NCBI GenBank assembly: GCA_021159125.1 | Contig: JAGGSL010000116.1 | Coordinates: 1 to 8,244, forward strand | Reading direction: 5' to 3' | Source of the DNA: Thermoplasmata archaeon | GTDB lineage: Archaea > Thermoplasmatota > E2 > UBA202 > DSCA01 | DNA: 8,244 bases | Shown: piece by piece, positions 1-6,399 of the stretch | How positions within the stretch are numbered: the first letter of the stretch is position 1 | How the letters are laid out: each line of letters opens with the position of its first letter | The notes under the pieces: model-generated | What the model was told of the DNA's origin: nothing | The model's input: only the letters and a program-made list of their open reading frames with translations | Databases searched by the model: none | Position numbers and translations under genes: made by a program

Positions 1-7
1 GGGGGCT

Positions 8-580
8 TTAAAGGACATAAAATGCAAACAAATCCGAGACAAGAATGATAAGGAAAAAAGGGATATACAACATGTACATCAGTATCCATAGAGGAAACAA
101 TAGAAACAGCGGAATGCCCAGAGAGAGCAGATAATTCATCCCTTCCAACAGATGGAACATGCATCCATAAGGAAACACTGGAATCATCATGCAACTTCCG
201 GCAGTGACATTTACGGAACAAAACACATTCACTAATCCATTCATGGGTATGCTCTTGCTGTGCCACTGGTGAGAATCTCCATCCAGCAAACTATAGACCC
301 TGTCAATGCTTAATCCTTCCAGCAATCCGCAGTCATGCAGTTTTTTTATCCACTCATGGTTATTCTGAGAAGTGGTCAACTCTTTGAACTCCTTCATAGA
401 GATCTCTTTATTAAGTGTAATCTGGCCTTGAGGGGTGAATATTTGCACAGTAAGAGGAATCTCGTTGTTATTAGCAGCAGACTGCGTGGTCACAGGGATA
501 AAAGCGGTAACAACAATTACTGTTGCTAATGTTACTGACAACAACTTATACCTCATTTTAGCCTCCGCAAATCCATTCAT
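8..580 (-). CDS. Small exported/membrane protein, function unknown
   Basis: I do not recognise a family. The 190-residue product has a hydrophobic segment at residues 13-30 ending near an Ser-Ala-Ala (34-36), as in a signal peptide or N-terminal anchor. A polar stretch follows (about 37-115) with Lys/Glu-rich helices. The C-terminus from about residue 130 to 190 is very hydrophobic and rich in Leu, Ile, Phe and Pro, enough for two membrane spans. Four cysteines (84, 121, 130, 140) lie after the signal segment and could pair outside the cell. Two starts are possible: ATG at 580, whose GAGGT ribosome site overlaps the upstream stop codon, and ATG at 556 (residue 9), preceded five bases earlier by GGAGG. 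The second gives a more typical signal peptide. The upstream secreted-protein gene ends only 7 bases before 580, so the two are probably co-transcribed. The reading frame is clear; function is unknown. Confidence 0.75.
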   Translation of the reverse strand: MNGFAEAKMRYKLLSVTLATVIVVTAFIPVTTQSAANNNEIPLTVQIFTPQGQITLNKEISMKEFKELTTSQNNHEWIKKLHDCGLLEGLSIDRVYSLLDGDSHQWHSKSIPMNGLVNVFCSVNVTAGSCMMIPVFPYGCMFHLLEGMNYLLSLGIPLFLLFPLWILMYMLYIPFFLIILVSDLFAFYVL

Positions 581-587
581 TACTACC

Positions 588-1607
588 TCACAATATTAGT
601 ATATTTTTGTAAATCGAATCAGAGTCTTGCCGGAAATCGGTGTGATGCCACCATACCCCATCTTTATATAAAATGTCTACCTGTACATGGCACTGGGAGA
701 ACAGTATCCCGAAAGAAGGAGCGTATACTTTAGGCGTTTTTAGTATCTCTCCAGCTATAGAAATGGGGGCATCATAATCATGTAAATCAAAGGATCCCCC
801 ATTCCCATCGTTTACCTCCTGTCCTCCATACCCAGTCCCGCTGTGACCTATCTCCGCGCTCCAGTCTCCTCTGTGTCTCCATTCTAGACCGTACTGTCTG
901 AAGGGTGACCGAATTACAACATTTAGCTGAGATGAGAATTGTATGCCACCAAATGCAAAATACGTTGTTTGGCTTGGATTAATCCATTCCGTGTCGGCAC
1001 TGCATGTCACGTCATGTATTTTGTATTCATCTGAGTCATGATTTTCCGCAGATACATCAATGTTGGAGACCCTATACTGTGTTGCCAAGGTCGACGCTGA
1101 AGGAACTATCTCTTCATAATTCTTTTGGTAGCGTATGTGAACTATTGAACTATCTTTTCCAGTTAATGTTATTAGCGTACCTTTGGTAATCGTTATTTTA
1201 TCTCCTTCCCCTACACTTTCCCTTAATTTTAGGAGATTAGACACTTTATTCTTAACCTTCTCTCCATTAAAAATCAAAATTGGTGGGTCTGCTGTAGATG
1301 ATAAGTAGCCTTCGTCCATAACTTGCTGTAAAGCTGTAACAGTAGTGTTTACAATAATCATCCCCTGTTGTCGGTCACTTTCGGCGTTGCCCTTGATTTC
1401 TCCAACATCATAAGCCTTGTTTCCATTCGAATCAAGGAACCATTCACCGGGGTCAAAAAATCCGTTATCATTTGTATCAACTACAACATAGCGCATGTAG
1501 GTATTGTCGTCTTCCTTTTGGTCATAAGGAAGAGTTCCATTAACAAATGGTATAATGCTTGTCATCATCACTATTATTACCAAACCAGCAAATATTTTTC
1601 CATACAT
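588..1607 (-). CDS. Secreted protein with two EF-hand-like calcium loops
   Basis: A predicted exported protein of 339 residues. Residues 5-24 form a signal peptide ending Val-Asn-Gly. Just after it lie two tandem 12-residue EF-hand loops. The first has Asp44, Asn46, Asn48, Asp52 and Glu55; the second has Asp59, Asn61, Asn63, Asp67 and Glu70. All usual calcium-ligand positions are filled. The rest looks beta-rich, with a Gly/Trp/His-rich zone around 240-285 and only two cysteines (202 and 306), which could form a disulfide. No C-terminal membrane anchor or sorting motif is visible. I chose ATG at 1607: GGTGA lies a few bases upstream and a TATA box sits at 1640-1647. The frame stays open to an ATG at 1682, but that start would put the TATA box and the poly-G tract inside the gene. 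The next gene downstream begins 7 or 31 bases after the stop. The calcium-binding role is inferred; the overall function is unknown. Confidence 0.8.
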   Translation of the reverse strand: MYGKIFAGLVIIVMMTSIIPFVNGTLPYDQKEDDNTYMRYVVVDTNDNGFFDPGEWFLDSNGNKAYDVGEIKGNAESDRQQGMIIVNTTVTALQQVMDEGYLSSTADPPILIFNGEKVKNKVSNLLKLRESVGEGDKITITKGTLITLTGKDSSIVHIRYQKNYEEIVPSASTLATQYRVSNIDVSAENHDSDEYKIHDVTCSADTEWINPSQTTYFAFGGIQFSSQLNVVIRSPFRQYGLEWRHRGDWSAEIGHSGTGYGGQEVNDGNGGSFDLHDYDAPISIAGEILKTPKVYAPSFGILFSQCHVQVDILYKDGVWWHHTDFRQDSDSIYKNILIL

Positions 1608-1630
1608 TCTTTCACCAATACCGTAATTGC

Positions 1631-1639
1631 GGGGGGGGG
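1631..1639. repeat. Homopolymer tract of nine G (plus strand)
   Basis: Nine consecutive G on the plus strand (nine C on the transcribed gene's coding strand) lie directly between the TATA box at 1640-1647 and the ribosome-binding region of the secreted-protein gene. No other homopolymer of this length and base type occurs in the window; the nearest is seven G within taw2. Confidence 0.9.
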
Positions 1640-1655
1640 ATATAAATTGCTTTCT
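1640..1655 (-). promoter_or_regulatory. TATA box and BRE of the surface-protein operon
   Basis: On the minus strand the sequence reads GAAAG (BRE-like, purine-rich), then CA, then ATTTATAT, a good archaeal TATA box. A start of transcription about 25 bp downstream would fall near 1618, leaving a leader of roughly 10 bases that still includes the GGTGA ribosome site before ATG 1607. Confidence 0.6.
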
Positions 1656-1721
1656 ACCGACAAAATTGTCCTGGGAGAACAATACTCCATAGATTTATGA
1701 AGTTTATTACAAACTTGATAA

Positions 1722-1735
1722 AGAAGAATTTTTAA
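1722..1735 (+). promoter_or_regulatory. Probable promoter of the pyrF-pyrE pair
   Basis: An A/G-rich BRE-like run (AGAAGA) is followed by ATTTTTAA, a plausible TATA element. Transcription would begin near 1756, giving a leader of about 30 bases to ATG 1788. It is divergent from the surface-protein promoter about 80 bp away. It rests on sequence resemblance only. Confidence 0.4.
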
Positions 1736-1787
1736 TCGTTAAACAGGATAACAGGAAAAACTCTAAAAACAGCATCAGGCATTACAG

Positions 1788-2504
1788 ATGATGTTGTTCG
1801 AAAAGGAGCATGGAGTTATTGTTGCCTGCGATGTTGTTTCAATTGAGCGGTTCAGGGAACTGGTGAGCGAAACATATCACGTCGAGGGAGTGGTCGGGTA
1901 CAAAGTTGGGGCAACTCTCGGATTGTCATACGGGCTGAAAGCACTTGCGGATGTGGTTGAAGAGTATTGTGACATTCCCCTTATTTACGACCACCAGAAA
2001 GCGGGGACAGACATTCCCCAAATGGGCGAAAAATTTGCGGAGGTTTGCAGCAACGGTGGCATAAAAAGCATGATAATATTTCCCCAGGCAGGACCCGAAA
2101 CAGAAAAGGCGTTCATAAAAGCGATTTTTGACAAAGACATGGTGCCAATGGTTGGAGGAGAAATGACACATCCTGCATATCTGGAAAAAGAAGGAGGGTT
2201 CATAAAAAACGATTCGCCAGAGAAAATGTACAGAATAGGGGCTGAAAGCGGCGTGGAATATTTCATACTGCCAGGAAACCGTTATGACGCCATTAAAAAA
2301 TACAATGATTTTATTTCAGAAATGATTTCTTCTCCGAAGTACTGCATGCCCGGAATAGGAAGTCAAGGCGGGAAAATAGAAAAGGCATTTTCTATACTTG
2401 AAGGGCGCTCTGCCTATGCGATAGTTGGCTCTGCAATATATAAAAGCAATGATATTGGGAAAGCAGCAAAGGAATTTTGTGCTGAAGCGTTAAAATTTGA
2501 GTGA
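1788..2504 (+). CDS. pyrF: Orotidine 5'-phosphate decarboxylase homolog, divergent
   Basis: A TIM-barrel protein of the OMP decarboxylase / HUMPS superfamily, 238 residues, the usual size. OMP decarboxylase converts orotidine 5'-phosphate to UMP, the last step of de novo pyrimidine synthesis, in the cytosol. Visible landmarks in order: Asp15 on strand 1; Lys39 on strand 2; Asp68, Lys71 and Asp75 on strand 3, followed by Ile-Pro; Glu-Met-Thr-His-Pro at 125-129, matching the substrate-contacting loop; Pro-Gly-Ile-Gly-Ser-Gln-Gly-Gly at 188-195, the phosphate-binding loop; and Val-Gly-Ser-Ala-Ile-Tyr at 213-218. Two points are odd. Strand 3 has D-x-x-K-x-x-x-D instead of D-x-K-x-x-D, and the last motif has Ser215 where the family usually has a phosphate-binding Arg. 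ATG at 1788 or 1791 could start translation; neither has a strong ribosome site. pyrE follows 4 bases later, which supports a UMP-synthesis role. Confidence 0.85.
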   Translation: MMLFEKEHGVIVACDVVSIERFRELVSETYHVEGVVGYKVGATLGLSYGLKALADVVEEYCDIPLIYDHQKAGTDIPQMGEKFAEVCSNGGIKSMIIFPQAGPETEKAFIKAIFDKDMVPMVGGEMTHPAYLEKEGGFIKNDSPEKMYRIGAESGVEYFILPGNRYDAIKKYNDFISEMISSPKYCMPGIGSQGGKIEKAFSILEGRSAYAIVGSAIYKSNDIGKAAKEFCAEALKFE

Positions 2505-2508
2505 TAGC

Positions 2509-3219
2509 ATGATGGGAAAAGAGATAATGGCCGGGCTTTATGAACATGGTCTCATAAAAACATGGCTCCGTGATAAGCCGGAAGGATGGAAACTTGTTTC
2601 AGGGCTATGGAGTCCCTTTTACATTCAACTTCGCTCGCTGCCGTCATATCCGTCTCTCCTCAAAAAAATAGGCCGGCATATGGGCGAGATGGTGGAAAAG
2701 GAATGTAACGCTGACAGGGTGCTTGGAATAGCAATGGCCGGCATACCGATCGCCACCGCCATCTCTGTGGGGCATGATATTCCATTATGTTATACCAGAA
2801 AGCTGGAGGGCGCTACTTCCTTGGAAGGGCTAAAAGTTGCTGCGATGAAATATGGCGAGCATTCAATGGTTGAGGGAGAGATAAAAGATGGCGATAAGTT
2901 CGTTGCAGTTGATGACCTGGTAACAAAATTTGACAGCAAGCTGGTTGCCATCGAGCAACTCAAAATGGAGAGCGAAAGGAGGGGAATAGAGGTGGAATGC
3001 AGAGATGTGGCAGTGATAATAGACCGGGAGCAGGGAGCAGCTGAGATAGCAAAAGAGCATGGCATAAAATTGCATGCTCTGATACCATTCAAAAGCAGGG
3101 GTATCGAATGGCTGAAGGATTTCATATCAGATAAAGAATATGAAGTGATAAAGGATTATCTGGGCAATAGTGAAAAATACCAGGATGAAGAGAAAAGGAA
3201 AGAGTTGCTGGAAGAATAA
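2509..3219 (+). CDS. pyrE: Orotate phosphoribosyltransferase homolog, divergent
   Basis: A type I phosphoribosyltransferase of 236 residues, likely joining orotate to PRPP to make OMP, the substrate of the upstream gene. Family landmarks: Ser-Gly-x-x-Ser-Pro-Phe-Tyr-Ile at 31-39, with Leu-Arg and Ser-Tyr-Pro close behind, typical of the PyrE N-terminus; Arg97-Lys98, as in the Arg-Lys of the PyrE catalytic region; Lys114-Tyr115-Gly116; the PRPP-binding motif with Asp135-Asp136; and Asp-Arg-Glu-Gln-Gly at 172-176, typical of PyrE. Odd points: about ten extra residues lie between Arg-Lys and the later Lys-Tyr-Gly, the usual Thr-Thr-Gly of the PRPP loop is Thr139-Lys-Phe-Asp-Ser, and the catalytic-loop His is Tyr115. 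The last 30 residues form a charged helix. I start at ATG 2509, four bases after the pyrF stop, with GAGTGAT as a weak ribosome site; ATG 2512 is equally possible. The gene order is the reverse of the eukaryotic PyrE-PyrF fusion. Confidence 0.85.
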   Translation: MMGKEIMAGLYEHGLIKTWLRDKPEGWKLVSGLWSPFYIQLRSLPSYPSLLKKIGRHMGEMVEKECNADRVLGIAMAGIPIATAISVGHDIPLCYTRKLEGATSLEGLKVAAMKYGEHSMVEGEIKDGDKFVAVDDLVTKFDSKLVAIEQLKMESERRGIEVECRDVAVIIDREQGAAEIAKEHGIKLHALIPFKSRGIEWLKDFISDKEYEVIKDYLGNSEKYQDEEKRKELLEE

Positions 3220-3284
3220 GAAGCGCCAGTATCTTCGTAACGATTCAGCATATCCTTGGTATGGGGTCGCCTATAGGCGCTTCT
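3219..3284. repeat. Inverted repeat and palindrome between convergent genes
   Basis: AGAAGCGCC (3219-3227, at the pyrE stop) is the exact reverse complement of 3276-3284 inside the end of hypE. The second arm overlaps a perfect 12-base palindrome, CGCCTATAGGCG, at 3268-3279, which could fold as a 4-bp stem with a TATA loop. The pyrE and hypE stop codons are only 25 bases apart and neither is followed by a clear U-rich terminator. A two-way termination role is possible but weakly supported. Confidence 0.3.
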
Positions 3285-4279
3285 AAAATGCGTTTTCCTC
3301 CGACGCTTGTTTCTAATATGACATGCCTCCCTTCTGTGACTTCTCCTATTATCTCGGCATCTTTCCCCAGCGGATGTTTTCTCATTGCCTTCAGCACATC
3401 TTCGGCCTTTTCTTCAACCACTCCCATTACTACTTTTCCCTCGTTTCCGATGTCATAGGGGTCTATGCCGAGCATTTCGCATGCCGCCACCGTGCCTTCA
3501 TTTATAGGAATTCTTTCTTCATCGATGAGCATGCCCACCCCTGACTTTTCAGCCATCTCGTTGAGAGCATTGGACAGTCCGCCCCTGGTAGGATCCTTTG
3601 CCGCGACCAGGCCTTTTACCTTCAAACATTCCTCCATGAGCCCGTTTATAGGGGCAACATCTGATTTAATTTTCGTGTCGAAGCCGTAACCTTCTCGGAA
3701 CGAAATTATGGCTATGCCATGGTCTGCAATTTTGCCGCTAAGGAGTATCTTATCTCCCGGCTGGAGCGAGGAGTCCTGCAGCCATTTTTTTCCTCTGCCG
3801 ACATATTCCATATTTTTATTCAGCAATTCGCTCTCAACGCCTATGCCTGCCGTGTTTATTATTATCTGCTCGATGCTTCCTTTCTCAACCACTTTTGTGT
3901 CGCCTGTGACTATTGGCACTTCTGCTTCTGAGGAAAGTTTCCCCATGCTTTTTATTATTTCCTCGAGTTCATTCATTAGAAAACCCTCTTCTATTATGAA
4001 TCCTGCAGAAAGGGCAAGAGGCTTTGCACCCATTACCGCAACGTCGTTAATCGTGCCTGCAACTGCCAGCATTCCTATGTCCCCGCCAGGGAAAAATATC
4101 GGCTTTACAGTATGGCTGTCTGTTGTAAAAACAATTCCGTTTACCACAGCAGCATCATCAAGAGCATCTAACGGCACTTCTATATCGGGCTGGTGGAAAT
4201 TTGGCAGAATGTATTTTTTTATCAGAGATGCAGTCTCGCTCCCGCCTGCGCCCTGGGGCAGCTCTATTCTATCTGCCAT
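3245..4279 (-). CDS. hypE: HypE, hydrogenase maturation (cyanide ligand synthesis)
   Basis: HypE receives a carbamoyl group from HypF on its C-terminal cysteine and dehydrates it, using ATP, to a thiocyanate that supplies the CN ligands of the [NiFe]-hydrogenase iron. The diagnostic tail is present: the protein ends Pro-Arg-Ile-Cys (Cys344). Other family signs in order: Gly-Ala-Gly-Gly at 10-13; Asp-Asp-Ala-Ala at 41-44; Thr-Asp-Ser-His at 53-56; Gly-Gly-Asp-Ile-Gly at 65-69; Asp-Pro-Thr-Arg-Gly-Gly at 229-234; and Gly-Asn-Glu-Gly-Lys at 278-282, all of the AIR-synthase-like ATP fold. Length is normal. I chose ATG 4279, one base after the radA stop, since it leaves nine residues before the Gly-rich motif as in other archaeal HypE; a GTG at 4288, overlapping radA by 8 bases, is also possible. 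It is probably expressed with radA. No other hyp or hydrogenase gene lies in the window. Confidence 0.95.
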   Translation of the reverse strand: MADRIELPQGAGGSETASLIKKYILPNFHQPDIEVPLDALDDAAVVNGIVFTTDSHTVKPIFFPGGDIGMLAVAGTINDVAVMGAKPLALSAGFIIEEGFLMNELEEIIKSMGKLSSEAEVPIVTGDTKVVEKGSIEQIIINTAGIGVESELLNKNMEYVGRGKKWLQDSSLQPGDKILLSGKIADHGIAIISFREGYGFDTKIKSDVAPINGLMEECLKVKGLVAAKDPTRGGLSNALNEMAEKSGVGMLIDEERIPINEGTVAACEMLGIDPYDIGNEGKVVMGVVEEKAEDVLKAMRKHPLGKDAEIIGEVTEGRHVILETSVGGKRILEAPIGDPIPRIC

Positions 4280-4280
4280 A

Positions 4281-5216
4281 TCAGTCACGTATCCCTTCTT
4301 CGTTGACCATGAAAACCGCTTCTCCTTCTGGAAGGTGGGGCGAATCTATGAGCCGGGCTATCCTTTTGCCGCCTTTCGATTTTCTGAGGTATATTCTGAA
4401 CATTGCCGTATGGCCCACAATGTGTCCTCCTATTGGTCTTGTTGGGTCGCCGAAAAATGCATCTGGCTTTGCAGATACCTGGTTTGTGACGCATATCACC
4501 GCATTGTTCAACCTGCCGAATTTGAGGAGTTCGTGCATGTGGGTATTCAACTTCTGCTGGCGGTCTGCCAGAGTTCCTCTGCCCACATATTCTGCCCTGA
4601 AATGCCCCGTAAGGGAGTCAACAACTATAAGACGCACAGGAACCTGCTTTGCTATTTCCATTGCTTTTTCCACGAGCATCATCTGGTGGTTTGAGTTGTA
4701 TGCAGTGGCAACATGAATTTTTTTCAGTACCTCATCAGTATCCATATCATAGGCGCTTGCCATCTGGATTATTCTTTCAGGCCGAAATGTATTCTCGGTA
4801 TCTATGAAAACAGCATGTCCGTCAAGACCGCCTTCCTCTACAGGCAGCTGAACATTCACGCAAAGCTGGTGTGCAATCTGCGTCTTTCCTGAACCAAATT
4901 CTCCGAACAGTTCTGTTATTGCCTGGCTCTCGAAGCCGCCGCCCAGCAACTCATCAAATGACTTTGAGCCCGTGGTAAGTTTCTTCCTTTCCTTCATTCT
5001 CTCAAGTATTACATCTCCTGTTTCAAAACCGCCGACATCTGCTTTCTGACGAGCTGCCTGAATTATTTTTGCAGCAGTGCCTTCTCCTATATCTGCAATT
5101 GCTGCAAGCTCGCTGGGGGAGGCAACGGCTATTGACATCAAATCGTCAAAGCCAGCTTCTTCCAGCTTCTTTGCTGTCGTGGGTCCAACTCCAGGAAGGT
5201 TTTCTAAATCGCTCAT
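4281..5216 (-). CDS. radA: RadA, archaeal RecA/Rad51-family recombinase
   Basis: RadA forms ATP-dependent filaments on single-stranded DNA and carries out strand exchange in recombinational repair. The 311-residue protein has the full archaeal layout. The N-terminal helix-hairpin-helix DNA-binding domain has Leu-Pro-Gly-Val-Gly at 7-11 and a second Ile-Gly-Glu-Gly hairpin at 43-46. The subunit-linking motif near Phe64 reads F-E-T-G rather than F-x-x-A. Walker A is GEFGSGKT at 105-112. Walker B is the hydrophobic strand ending in Asp200-Ser201. The L1 region lies around 204-224, and the L2 region around 252-271 ends in Pro-Ile-Gly-Gly-His, as is typical. It has no intein and is not the short RadB paralogue, because the HhH domain is present. 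ATG 5216 gives a standard N-terminus; the TATA box at 5243-5252 implies a leader of only a few bases. hypE begins one base after the stop. Confidence 0.97.
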   Translation of the reverse strand: MSDLENLPGVGPTTAKKLEEAGFDDLMSIAVASPSELAAIADIGEGTAAKIIQAARQKADVGGFETGDVILERMKERKKLTTGSKSFDELLGGGFESQAITELFGEFGSGKTQIAHQLCVNVQLPVEEGGLDGHAVFIDTENTFRPERIIQMASAYDMDTDEVLKKIHVATAYNSNHQMMLVEKAMEIAKQVPVRLIVVDSLTGHFRAEYVGRGTLADRQQKLNTHMHELLKFGRLNNAVICVTNQVSAKPDAFFGDPTRPIGGHIVGHTAMFRIYLRKSKGGKRIARLIDSPHLPEGEAVFMVNEEGIRD

Positions 5217-5242
5217 ATCTCTCGACTTTCAATATGGTTTGG

Positions 5243-5252
5243 ATTTATAAAA
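5243..5252 (-). promoter_or_regulatory. TATA box for radA-hypE
   Basis: The minus strand reads CTTTTATAAATCC across this site, a strong archaeal TATA match, in the 53-base gap between taw2 and radA. Transcription would start near 5222, about six bases before the radA ATG, so the message is nearly leaderless. It shows that radA-hypE can be transcribed independently of taw2. Confidence 0.6.
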
Positions 5253-5269
5253 GTAATGCTGCTTTGCTT

Positions 5270-6286
5270 TCAGAATACTTTCACATCGATTACGCCATGA
5301 ATTATGCCCGGGGCATATGATTTGACTTTTTTATGGAAAACCATCTCCACACTCTTTCCATAATCAAGGGCGGCCTTCTTCACGTCACTGAAAGGCTCTT
5401 CTGGAAAAGAACTTTTCGGGCATGTTGTGTGATAATGTATTATGCCTTTTCCCCCCCTCAACACTTCCATGGCATACGGCAAAAAATTTTTTGACTTGAA
5501 GTAGCCCATTATGACTCTGTCAGCCGCGTTGCGGGGCGCGACATCCCTGCAGTCGCCGTACAGCGCCGTAACATTTTTCTCCACATTATTTAGTTTTATA
5601 TTCTTTTTGAGATAGTTATATGCCACATCATTTATCTCACATGCATACACTTCTGTTTTTGAATAAACCGCTATTGGTATTGAGAAATAACCGATGCCTG
5701 CAAACATATCCACCACCACCTCCCCCTCGTTGCCTGCGTGTGCCATCCTTATTCTTTCATCTACGTTACCGGAGGAAAACATTATTTTTGATGCATCGAA
5801 CATGAATTTTATTTTATTTTCAACGTGTATTGTTTCAGCGTTTTTGTCCCCGTATATGTGCTTTACAAGAGGCTTTCTTTTCACCCCCATTATGCCCCCA
5901 ACATCTTCAAGCACGGTTCTGCATTTGAGCACATCTGCATAAATTTTTGCTACTTCCTCCTTCCTCTCAAACCCTCCGGGAAATTTTATGACAAGCACAT
6001 CTCCAAACTTCTCCCATTTTTTTGGCAGTAATTCAGCCTTGCCCCCAATAATCCTCTCCGCCTTTTTCTTTATTTCCTTGAATGGTACGTCCTGCCCTCT
6101 GTAAAGGATATACTCTTGCTCTTTGAGTGAGTGGGGAAATGGAAGCGCGATGTTGCCTTTCACTGGTATCTCCACTTTTTTATCCTCACGTGATATTCTC
6201 CTCTCGTCGTCAAGCATTTCATTTTCCAGCAGAAATTTTATCGCATCTTCTGCATATCTTTTCTCAACAACCACAGCCTCTCTCAC
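5270..6286 (-). CDS. taw2: Taw2, wyosine aminocarboxypropyltransferase (tRNA-Phe)
   Basis: A Trm5/TYW2-family enzyme of 338 residues. Taw2 transfers the 3-amino-3-carboxypropyl group of S-adenosylmethionine to C7 of the tricyclic base at position 37 of tRNA-Phe, in the wyosine pathway. An N-terminal domain (about 3-45) resembles the D1 domain of longer members. A linker with Leu-Pro-Lys-Lys-Trp-Glu-Lys-Phe-Gly-Asp follows at 87-96. The Rossmann domain begins with Phe-Ser-Ser-Gly-Asn and Glu-Arg-Ile at 170-179. The SAM-binding motif is Asp-Met-Phe-Ala-Gly-Ile-Gly-Tyr-Phe at 193-201, and Cys-Glu-Ile-Asn at 216-219 ends the next strand. Met-Gly-Tyr-Phe at 260-263 replaces the Asn-Leu-Pro type motif of Trm5 m1G37 methyltransferases, and His-Tyr-His follows; this favours Taw2 over Trm5. 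The start is a GTG at 6286 with no clear ribosome site; no better start exists before residue 24. Confidence 0.87.
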   Translation of the reverse strand: MREAVVVEKRYAEDAIKFLLENEMLDDERRISREDKKVEIPVKGNIALPFPHSLKEQEYILYRGQDVPFKEIKKKAERIIGGKAELLPKKWEKFGDVLVIKFPGGFERKEEVAKIYADVLKCRTVLEDVGGIMGVKRKPLVKHIYGDKNAETIHVENKIKFMFDASKIMFSSGNVDERIRMAHAGNEGEVVVDMFAGIGYFSIPIAVYSKTEVYACEINDVAYNYLKKNIKLNNVEKNVTALYGDCRDVAPRNAADRVIMGYFKSKNFLPYAMEVLRGGKGIIHYHTTCPKSSFPEEPFSDVKKAALDYGKSVEMVFHKKVKSYAPGIIHGVIDVKVF

Positions 6287-6399
6287 ACAGATAAAGCAGG
6301 AAAAAATAAAAAAGCTTTTGGGGATTTCTTCATACTGCCTGTTTCTATTGCAACTCCCAAGGCTGCTCCTGTTATCCCGCCCATCCTGCAGAAAATCAT
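6283..6399 (-). CDS. Possible 38-residue small protein upstream of taw2
   Basis: A short frame from ATG 6399 (or ATG 6384, 33 residues) runs to a TGA that overlaps the taw2 GTG start as GTGA, a junction common in prokaryotic operons. AGGGAA lies about 8 bases before ATG 6399. The peptide has a small-residue hydrophobic part (Gly-Gly-Ile-Thr-Gly-Ala-Ala-Leu-Gly-Val-Ala), a Lys-Lys-Ser-Pro-Lys turn and a second hydrophobic end rich in Phe, so it could be a small membrane protein. The frame is open all the way back to the citE stop. It may equally be untranslated spacer; no family is recognised. Confidence 0.2.
   Translation of the reverse strand: MIFCRMGGITGAALGVAIETGSMKKSPKAFLFFPALSV
6301..6313 (-). 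promoter_or_regulatory. T-rich TATA-like element before taw2
   Basis: The minus strand carries a T-rich run interrupted by one A (TTTTTTATTTTTT) centred about 21 bases before the taw2 GTG. It could be a weak TATA box giving a leaderless message, or a U-rich terminator for the gene upstream. The sequence does not decide between the two. Confidence 0.3.

Noticed and set aside
333..345. A 13-mer (TCATGCAGTTTTT) shared with 6396-6408
   Set aside because: About one shared 13-mer is expected by chance in 8 kb when both strands are counted, and the first copy lies within a coding region.
1608..1682. A longer N-terminus for the secreted EF-hand protein from ATG 1682
   Set aside because: It would translate the TATA box and the poly-G tract and place 25 polar residues before an otherwise standard signal peptide.
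2497..2508. A TTG start for pyrE inside the end of pyrF
   Set aside because: It adds only four residues, lacks a better ribosome site, and two ATG codons follow at 2509 and 2512.
3245..4279. Assignment as a purine-pathway AIR synthase (PurM) or selenophosphate synthase
   Set aside because: The C-terminal Pro-Arg-Ile-Cys is specific to HypE.
3708..4694. A 328-codon plus-strand open frame opposite hypE and radA
   Set aside because: It runs antisense to two strongly recognised genes, has no family signature and crosses the gene boundary; it is a by-product of their codon use.
5270..6286. Assignment as Trm5 (tRNA m1G37 methyltransferase)
   Set aside because: The motif after the fourth strand is Met-Gly-Tyr-Phe followed by His-Tyr-His, as in Taw2, and not the Asn-Leu-Pro type of Trm5. 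The two families are close, so a tree would settle it.
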